From a virus: a stretch of DNA of 34,094 bases. The notes below the pieces were generated by a model, which did no database searches, was not told the DNA's origin, and saw only the letters and a program-made list of their open reading frames with translations. The first letter of the stretch is position 1. Each line of letters starts with the position of its first letter. Location: positions 1 through 34,094 of IMG/VR virus record IMGVR_UViG_3300048839_000131, one strand, 5' to 3'. Position numbers and translations under genes: made by a program. Positions 28,877 to 34,094 of this stretch are shown piece by piece.

Positions 28877-29437
28877 ATGAAAACGCTGATTATAAACCTT
28901 AATTCACGACCTGATAGATGGGCAACGGTCACAACCGAAGTTGAACGGTTTGGGATAAGTGAATACAGTCGTTTTTCAGCGTATAGCGGTGGTGTAATCG
29001 GCTTTAATCGGTCAATGCACGAGGCACTACAAGATGAAAAAGAATTATTATTACTTGAAGATGACTGCCAATTTACCGGCACTTTACAGGATTTGATTGA
29101 GGCAAAGGCAAAACTACCAGATGACTGGGATTTGCTTTATTTGGGTGCGAATGTGTTAGAGCCTCAAATTAAATATTGCGATGGTATTTACCGACTGCAA
29201 AACGGATGGACTTCGCACGCTATTCTTTACTCTAACAAAGGCGCTGACTATTGCGCTAAAAACTTTGATCCGTTTGCCGGTGTGATTTATGACGAATGGC
29301 TTAGAACCGTTGCACAAAAGCAATTAAAATGCTTTATCGTTTCACCTATGTTAGCAGTTCAGGCAGACGGATTCAGCGACATTTGGCAGCAAGAAACTCA
29401 GTACGAATTGAAACAAACCGAAAAATATCTTTTATGA
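28877..29437 (+). CDS. Glycosyltransferase, family 25-like
   Basis: The protein has 186 residues. The N-terminus INLNSRPDRWATV and ELLLLEDDCQF (the metal-binding Asp62-63 region) fit glycosyltransferase family 25, as in LPS galactosyltransferases. The later motif YLGANVLEP and the aspartate in VIYDEW also fit. It should move a sugar from a nucleotide donor. It sits directly after the capsid terminator and is coupled to a second glycosyltransferase by ATGA. The acceptor is unknown: capsid, tail or host surface are options. Confidence 0.85.
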   Translation: MKTLIINLNSRPDRWATVTTEVERFGISEYSRFSAYSGGVIGFNRSMHEALQDEKELLLLEDDCQFTGTLQDLIEAKAKLPDDWDLLYLGANVLEPQIKYCDGIYRLQNGWTSHAILYSNKGADYCAKNFDPFAGVIYDEWLRTVAQKQLKCFIVSPMLAVQADGFSDIWQQETQYELKQTEKYLL

Positions 29438-30354
29438 AACTACTTTTCTACATACACGGTTATCCGCCATCGCATAACGCAGGTGCTGAATGGATGGCAT
29501 ACGATGTGATCGAATACTTAAAGCAGTTTCATGATATAACTGTATTGACAAGAAACGCAATAAACGGATTTCAAAAGGGCGTTACTGTCAAAAACATTGA
29601 CGTTGTTACGCTTAAAAAAGACTTCAAAGATGCTGATGCCGTATTTACTCATTTAGATTTCACCGGCAAGGCTCACAATATAATGAGGGTGCTGGGTAAA
29701 CACAGCCTTTATACTTTTGTACACAATACATGGGAAAACGCTCTAATGAGGCGCAGACCTAATCAATTTCGTTTGATTTACAACTCAAATTATACAGCAG
29801 GATTAAATTACCCGCAAGTATCAACAATTTGCAGACCTCCAATAGTGCCGGAACGATATGCAAAAGAAAAGACCGGAGAAAACGCTATTACTTTGGTTAA
29901 TTGCTGGCCAGATAAAGGCGGTCATGTTTTACTCGAACTTGCCCGTTTAATGCCGGATCGTAAGTTTATAGGCGTTATTGGGGGCTACGGTGAACAAGTC
30001 AGGGGCTTTGCGCCAAACCTTGAATACATCGAAAACAGCCCGAACATGGCAGACGTTTACGCAAGGACTGGCATACTTATTCAACCATCAAAGTACGAAA
30101 GTTACGGAAAGGCAGCGTGTGAGGCGATGTCGCAAGGAATCCCTGTTGTTTGCACCGACACGCCCGGACTTCGAGAGGCTTTAGATTATGCCGGAATATT
30201 TGTTGATCGAACCGCAGCAGCTTATAAAAAAGCTATCGAAAAGATTGACATTGAAAAGCAGCAAAAGAAACTATCTAAACGAACAGCCGAATTAGTCGAA
30301 CAATCAAAAACTGATTTACAAACCTTAAACGAATTTGTAACATGGAAGAACTAA
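29434..30354 (+). CDS. Glycosyltransferase, GT4-like (GT-B fold)
   Basis: The protein has 306 residues from the ATG at 29434. It has two Rossmann-type domains. GYPPSHNAGAEWMAYD at 9-24 fits the GT4 N-terminal glycine loop, and the E-x7-E motif is at Glu222 and Glu230 in ESYGKAACEAMSQGIPVV, the donor-binding region. A second sugar-transfer step after the GT25-like enzyme is likely, using its product. It overlaps the next gene by 13 bases. Its place in the virion gene cluster points to glycosylation of a virion protein. Confidence 0.87.
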   Translation: MKLLFYIHGYPPSHNAGAEWMAYDVIEYLKQFHDITVLTRNAINGFQKGVTVKNIDVVTLKKDFKDADAVFTHLDFTGKAHNIMRVLGKHSLYTFVHNTWENALMRRRPNQFRLIYNSNYTAGLNYPQVSTICRPPIVPERYAKEKTGENAITLVNCWPDKGGHVLLELARLMPDRKFIGVIGGYGEQVRGFAPNLEYIENSPNMADVYARTGILIQPSKYESYGKAACEAMSQGIPVVCTDTPGLREALDYAGIFVDRTAAAYKKAIEKIDIEKQQKKLSKRTAELVEQSKTDLQTLNEFVTWKN

Positions 30355-30572
30355 GAGCGATCAGACCGTTTATTTATAACGGCAAAAATTACAGCACCGG
30401 ACAGCTATTTTTAGCACCCCCTCAGGATGCCGCTTTATTAATCGCAAAACGTTGCGCTGAACGTGTCAGCATCGCACCTGGGACACCTGTAACCAAAATC
30501 GAATCCGAACCAATCGAAGCAGAAACAAAAGAGTTTAAAGTGTCAAAAGTTAGCAAACCGAAAAGAAAATGA
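30342..30572 (+). CDS. Small protein, capsid decoration or assembly candidate
   Basis: The protein has 76 residues. The first half is an SH3-like pattern (IRPFIYNGKNYSTGQLFLAP ... LIAKRCAERV), then a flexible, lysine-rich tail. I have seen this pattern in small proteins encoded between capsid and connector genes. It overlaps both neighbours (13 bases before, four after), so it is translated with the glycosyltransferases and the connector. Role is inferred from place. Confidence 0.66.
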   Translation: MEELRAIRPFIYNGKNYSTGQLFLAPPQDAALLIAKRCAERVSIAPGTPVTKIESEPIEAETKEFKVSKVSKPKRK

Positions 30573-31063
30573 TAACCACAACCATAATAGACAGACCCGC
30601 ATCAGTTGTAAGCCTTGCAAACGCAAAGTCTTGGCTTCGGGTAGATCATTCAACAGATGACGATTTGTTGGAGGATATTATTATTCCGGCAGCACAATCA
30701 ATGATTGAAAACGCAACAGGGCGGGCATTGTCAGAGGACACTGAAATTCAGGTTGTTGTATCTTCTGAATCAAATATCGGTTGGTTATCATTACCGTTTG
30801 CGCCCGTTACTGCGGTAAGTTTACCCACAACAGGCATAACCGTTAACAATGACGTTGCAGAGATGACAGCCGGTGAAGCGATTACAATCGAATACACAGC
30901 CGGATATACTACTTGCCCGCCTGACTTGATTATGGCAGTATTGAATCAGGTATCATGGATGTACGAAAACAGGGGAGATGAGCCGAAGAATTACGGCATT
31001 TCAGGACTTTCGCCAAATGTTAAAAACATAATTCAAATGTACACCCGTAATCTACCAATCTGA
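30569..31063 (+). CDS. Head-tail connector adaptor, HK97 gp6-like
   Basis: The protein has 164 residues. The helical N-terminal part (VSLANAKSWLRVDHSTDDDL followed by LEDIIIPAAQSMIENATG) is the mark of the gp6-like/YqbG connector family. A beta insertion with LPFAPVTAV follows, then helix PPDLIMAVLNQVSWMYENRG. It forms the ring below the portal. It overlaps the next gene by one base. Confidence 0.93.
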   Translation: MITTTIIDRPASVVSLANAKSWLRVDHSTDDDLLEDIIIPAAQSMIENATGRALSEDTEIQVVVSSESNIGWLSLPFAPVTAVSLPTTGITVNNDVAEMTAGEAITIEYTAGYTTCPPDLIMAVLNQVSWMYENRGDEPKNYGISGLSPNVKNIIQMYTRNLPI

Positions 31064-31377
31064 TGAAAACAGGAAAACTCAGGGATCGGATAGAATTGTG
31101 GACAGTTACAAGCGTGCCGGATGGCGAAGGCGGGTCAACAGCTACCTATGCTTTATTTGCGACACGTTATGCAGATGTCAGACAAATATCACAGTCAGAG
31201 GCTTTACGATCCGGATTAGTTGCAGCCGATAATATTTATCAGATTACTTTGAGGCGTGGGTATAACGAAACACTTGATAGGACTTTGCAGATTAGGCACT
31301 CAGGCAAACGAATGAACATTAACTCAGTTGTTGAAGACACGTTTAGCTTTGTAATCACAGCGGCATCAATCGCATGA
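31063..31377 (+). CDS. Head closure protein, SPP1 gp16 / HK97 gp9-like
   Basis: The protein has 104 residues. KTGKLRDRIELWTVTSVPDG followed by FATRYADVRQISQSEALRSG and the beta-strand IYQITLRRG are typical of the head-tail joining (stopper) family. It closes the connector after packaging. Neighbours overlap by one and four bases. Confidence 0.92.
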   Translation: MKTGKLRDRIELWTVTSVPDGEGGSTATYALFATRYADVRQISQSEALRSGLVAADNIYQITLRRGYNETLDRTLQIRHSGKRMNINSVVEDTFSFVITAASIA

Positions 31378-31808
31378 AAGAGTTTGGCATATCACCGGCA
31401 GAGTTAAAGAAGTTTGAACGTGAAATGCAAAAGTTCACGGACAAGAAAGCGGCAAAGCTGAAACGGGCGGTTGAGTTGGCAACACGCAATATGGTTGCAT
31501 CGGCTCAAAGAAAAGTACCTGTTAAACATGGCAGACTTCGGTCAAGTTTACACCCTGTAATGTCGGTTAACAAACTTTCAGGTCGGGCGGTTACTAACGT
31601 CGAATATGCACCTTATGTCGAATTTGGCACTATTGAAATGGTCGAAGTACCAAACGAATTGACAGAATACGCAATGCAGTTTAAAGGTAAAGGAATCAGA
31701 AAAAAAGGAGGCATGAAAGCACGCCCGTATCTTTACCCTGCTTTAGTTGCAGAAAGACCGAAATTCATCGCAGCGATTAAAACAATAATGAACCAAAAAG
31801 AATCATGA
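31374..31808 (+). CDS. HK97 gp10-like tail-head joining protein
   Basis: The protein has 144 residues. ATRNMVASAQRKVPVKHGRL and YAPYVEFGT with the C-terminal GMKARPYLYPAL are the gp10-family signature. It takes part in joining head to tail, probably at the neck. Four-base overlaps with both neighbours show tight coupling. Confidence 0.92.
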   Translation: MKEFGISPAELKKFEREMQKFTDKKAAKLKRAVELATRNMVASAQRKVPVKHGRLRSSLHPVMSVNKLSGRAVTNVEYAPYVEFGTIEMVEVPNELTEYAMQFKGKGIRKKGGMKARPYLYPALVAERPKFIAAIKTIMNQKES

Positions 31809-32206
31809 AAACACCGGACAGCGAAATAAGGAAATATCTACAAACTCTAACGGTTGGCGCACCGGTTTTGGATCGAGTCGACGAAAAGCAGGCTTACCCG
31901 TTTGTTCACATTCAGGATATAACCGTTACCGACTTTACAACATCGGATCAGAATATTTGGGATTGCGAGGTACTATTAGACGTGGCAACCGCAAATGATG
32001 GGAAGCAAGGAGGGCGGAAACAATCAGACACAATAAGCGCAGAACTTTTAACAGCGTTTTTAGATACAAGACCGATTGATTTAGGCGATTTCTTAATCGT
32101 TTCGGCTGAACTAATCGGGACAAACTACATTGATGAGGTAGTGCCTCCTTTATTCATTATCAGAAAATTAGTGCGAATATCAATAACAGTTGAAGAAACA
32201 ATTTAA
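31805..32206 (+). CDS. Tail terminator, DUF3168 / gp17-like
   Basis: The protein has 133 residues. PVLDRVDEKQAYPFVHIQDI followed by CEVLLDVATANDGKQGGRKQ and LLTAFLDTRPIDLG fits the DUF3168/gp17 tail completion family, which caps the tail tube on the head side. It comes after gp10-like and before the tube protein, the usual order. Confidence 0.87.
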   Translation: MKTPDSEIRKYLQTLTVGAPVLDRVDEKQAYPFVHIQDITVTDFTTSDQNIWDCEVLLDVATANDGKQGGRKQSDTISAELLTAFLDTRPIDLGDFLIVSAELIGTNYIDEVVPPLFIIRKLVRISITVEETI

Positions 32207-32227
32207 CCCTAATAAAACAACAACAAA

Positions 32228-32635
32228 ATGGCAAAACTTGATGGAAAAGACATTGTACTGAAAATCGGTGCAGTCGTATTGGTTGGCAGAACAACCGGAA
32301 GTATCAACTTTTCAGCGGACATGTTGGATGCAACAACCGCAGATTCAGTAAACTTCAAAGAATTTTTAAGCGGTGAAAAAAACGCTACTTTATCAGTCGG
32401 TGGATTGTACGATCCCGAAGCCGCAGAGGGTGCAGATGATGCAATCGGTTATCTGATTGCCGGTACTGCCGTCGTATGGTATTACGGACAAATTACAGCA
32501 GGTGGAACTTACTACACCGGTAACGCTTTGATTTCAAGTGTTTCAATTCAGGGAGATAAAAACACCGTTGCATCGTATACAATTGAGTTGCAAAATACCG
32601 GTGAAGTTGATGTTGAAACCGTAGCAGCTTCCTAA
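32228..32635 (+). CDS. Major tail (tube) protein
   Basis: The protein has 135 residues, a small TP901-1-like tube protein: ADMLDATTADSVNFKEFLSG followed by SVGGLYDPEAAEGADDAIGY and a beta-rich end (ALISSVSIQGDKNTVASYTI). No sheath gene follows, which marks the phage as a siphovirus. A short leader separates it from the terminator protein, so it may be translated at higher level. Confidence 0.9.
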   Translation: MAKLDGKDIVLKIGAVVLVGRTTGSINFSADMLDATTADSVNFKEFLSGEKNATLSVGGLYDPEAAEGADDAIGYLIAGTAVVWYYGQITAGGTYYTGNALISSVSIQGDKNTVASYTIELQNTGEVDVETVAAS

Positions 32636-32637
32636 CT

Positions 32638-33033
32638 ATGGACAAACTGAGCGGATATATAGAGGTTGAGTTGGGCGGTGAACTCCGCCCGCTCAAATTC
32701 GGCATGGGAGCGTGGCAGATTATATCTCAAGAACGTGGAAAACCAATAGAGGAACTTTTTACCGGACTTGGATATATGGACTTTATTGCGTTGACTACGT
32801 GGGCTGCCTTACGATGTGCTTATGTGTGTGAATATACAAAAGTTGAGCCACCAAAGGATATAATCGTTGTATTCGACTGGCTTGGAGATTGTGATGTTGA
32901 AACGTATAAGCAAATCGGAAAAGCATTCGGAGACTCAAAAATGATAGGTGAAACCATGCGTGAATACATGGCTAAACATCAAATCAATACAGAAGATTCT
33001 ACCTTAAAAAAAAAGAAACCTTTGAAGAAATAA
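32638..33033 (+). CDS. Tail assembly chaperone, short form
   Basis: The protein has 131 residues. It directly follows the tube gene, and residues 1-95 are the G-like chaperone domain (MDKLSGYIEVELGG; GMGAWQIISQERGKPIEEL; VVFDWLGDCD). The 3' end has A AAA AAG at 33009-33015, a classic -1 slippery heptamer. Ribosomes that do not shift end at 33033. It probably binds the tape measure during tail assembly, in excess over the long form. Confidence 0.9.
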   Translation: MDKLSGYIEVELGGELRPLKFGMGAWQIISQERGKPIEELFTGLGYMDFIALTTWAALRCAYVCEYTKVEPPKDIIVVFDWLGDCDVETYKQIGKAFGDSKMIGETMREYMAKHQINTEDSTLKKKKPLKK

Positions 33034-33036
33034 AGG
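33009..33036 (+). promoter_or_regulatory. Programmed -1 frameshift site
   Basis: The heptamer A AAA AAG (33009-33015) lies in phase with the upstream gene at the end of a nine-A run. A small hairpin, CCTTT (33019-33023) with AAAGG (33032-33036), follows three bases later. The -1 frame is open from here to 33314 and has no ATG near its start. Confidence 0.9.
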
Positions 33037-33314
33037 ACTTTGCTTTGGGTGAATTGGGGTTAAAGCCCGCTGAGTTTTACGACATGACATGGTCTGACTA
33101 CCAGCGGGCTTCTTTGGGTTACCGGATTAGATTAGACAGGGGATGGGATTACACAAGGCACATCATGGCTGCAAGTTTAGGGGCGATGAGTACGAAACGA
33201 ATAAGACCGTCAGAGTTAATACCCTGCATATTCGATCAAATCATAGAGATTGACCCGCTTACACCGGAAGAATGGCAAATGATGAAAACAGCTTGGAAAA
33301 TCGGACAGGCATAA
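33015..33314 (+). CDS. Tail assembly chaperone, frameshift extension (T domain)
   Basis: These 99 codons are read after the -1 shift, starting ETFEEIKDFALGELGL and containing PAEFYDMTWSDYQRASLGY. The fusion with the upstream frame is about 225 residues. No ATG precedes the conserved part; a TTG at 33045 is the only possible separate start. The pair corresponds to lambda gpG/gpGT. The T part links the chaperone to the tube protein. Confidence 0.88.
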   Translation, partial: ETFEEIKDFALGELGLKPAEFYDMTWSDYQRASLGYRIRLDRGWDYTRHIMAASLGAMSTKRIRPSELIPCIFDQIIEIDPLTPEEWQMMKTAWKIGQA

Positions 33315-33326
33315 ACTAAAAATGAC

Positions 33327-34094
33327 ATGAGCAATAAATTAGCAAGTTTCTTTGTAGAAATGGGACTCCGAAAGGAGAAATTTGACAAAGGAATGGCGGA
33401 AGCCCAAAAGAAAGGCGAAGAGTTTAACAAGTCCTTTAACACAATGGGTGCAGTTATTGGGGCTGCAATGGCCGTTGCAGGTGTTGCTGTTGTCGCTTTT
33501 GGTAAAGCCGCAATGCAAGCATACGACCAACAAGCGAAAGCCGAAGCCAGTCTATTAGTTGCTGTCAAAGGTCGTGTTTCGGTTCAGCAGAAATTATTAG
33601 AACAGGCATCTGAATTACAAAGAACTACATTGTTTGGAGACGAGGCGACAGTAGAAGCGCAGGCAATGTTATCCGTTATGGGGTTAACAAGCAAGCAGGT
33701 GCGAGAATTAATGCCGGTAATTCAAGACTTTGCAACTGTATGGAAAATGGATTTAGCGCAGGCGGCATCGCTTGTAGGTAAGTCAATAGGAAGTAGTACA
33801 AATGCGCTTAATCGCTATAAAATAGAGTTAGATACATCCGCTTCAATGGCGGAGAAAGCGGCATCTGTGCAAAGGCAATTATCGGAAGCATACGGAGGGC
33901 AGGCAGCCGCAGCCGCAGCGGTAGGAACTGGCGCAATGACCCAATTAGCAGGGGCAACCGGTGATTTATCTGAGGTTTTCGGTAAACTTTTAGCGCAAAA
34001 TTCTGCCGGATTTTTTCAATCTTTGACTAATCAGGTTCTTAACCTTACCGATGTTTTAAATGCTGAATACATACCTGCTTGGAGGCGTTTATTT
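33327..34094 (+). CDS. Tape measure protein, 5' part (continues at position 128 of the window)
   Basis: The N-terminal 256 residues of the 580-residue tape measure. It starts at the ATG at 33327, 12 bases after the chaperone stop. Residues 41-59 (GAVIGAAMAVAGVAVVAFG) are a predicted membrane-like helix; the following stretch is helical and alanine-rich (LLEQASELQRT, GGQAAAAAAVGTG). The gene runs off the window end; the last 127 bases equal bases 1-127, so reading continues at position 128. See the entry at 2-1102. Confidence 0.92.
   Translation, partial: MSNKLASFFVEMGLRKEKFDKGMAEAQKKGEEFNKSFNTMGAVIGAAMAVAGVAVVAFGKAAMQAYDQQAKAEASLLVAVKGRVSVQQKLLEQASELQRTTLFGDEATVEAQAMLSVMGLTSKQVRELMPVIQDFATVWKMDLAQAASLVGKSIGSSTNALNRYKIELDTSASMAEKAASVQRQLSEAYGGQAAAAAAVGTGAMTQLAGATGDLSEVFGKLLAQNSAGFFQSLTNQVLNLTDVLNAEYIPAWRRLF
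33968..34094. repeat. Terminal direct repeat, copy 2
   Basis: Identical to bases 1-127; see that entry. It shows the genome closes at 33,967 bp. Confidence 0.93.

Overview
The window is a complete phage genome cut open inside one gene. Bases 1-127 are repeated exactly at 33968-34094, and the tape measure reading frame runs in frame across that join. The unique sequence is therefore 33,967 bp and closes into a circle. The host is very probably a member of the Bacteroidota. Nine promoters have the TTGAC / TAnnTTTG form used by that phylum, Shine-Dalgarno sequences are rare, and the gene families (YopX, DUF7768-like, M15 endolysin, lipobox proteins, a 20-residue repeat adhesin) are typical of its phages. 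Every gene lies on the + strand. A major tail protein, a frameshifted tail chaperone pair and a tape measure, with no sheath gene, indicate a siphovirus. No integrase, large repressor, DNA polymerase, replicative helicase or tRNA gene was found, so a strictly lytic, host-dependent phage is the simplest reading.

Layout. (1) 1-5857: end of the tape measure, a large tail-tip protein, a receptor-binding adhesin with its own near-leaderless promoter, and two small proteins. (2) 5914-7812: lysis cassette with a two-helix membrane protein, a holin candidate, an M15 endolysin and a one-piece spanin, ending in a terminator. (3) 7813-8456: the only long non-coding stretch. It holds a promoter and a terminator framing a structured RNA of about 150 nt, then an unexplained segment, then a regulated early promoter. 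(4) 8457-16555: early genes, including an XRE regulator, RecT and YqaJ recombination proteins, YopX, many small unknowns, a PAPS-reductase-like protein and an adenine methyltransferase. (5) 16557-19758: replication genes behind an attenuator-like leader, with an organiser protein that carries an inserted GIY-YIG/T5orf172-like domain, a possible loader and a VRR-NUC nuclease. (6) 19771-22001: a tandem array of cassette-like gene modules bounded by inverted repeats, including a second methyltransferase. A related, partly remodelled pair of modules lies at 12641-13650. (7) 22394-33314: terminase, portal, minor head protein, protease, capsid, two glycosyltransferases, connector chain, tail tube and tail chaperones, then the start of the tape measure.

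Regulation. A 25-bp palindrome (CTTATTTAGA, 5 bp, TCTAAATAAG) lies upstream of four early promoters, at distances close to whole helical turns, which looks like an activator regulon. A second palindrome (AAATATACGTATATTT) overlaps the -7 box of two of these promoters. Three structural promoters end 5-6 bp before an ATG, so their mRNAs should be leaderless or nearly so.

The least ordinary parts are the inverted-repeat gene modules, the structured RNA with an ACCUCC-bearing loop, the replication leader with two competing hairpins, the domain insertion in the replication organiser, and the glycosyltransferase pair inside the head gene cluster. All functional statements rest on reading the sequence and on remembered family features; no search was run.
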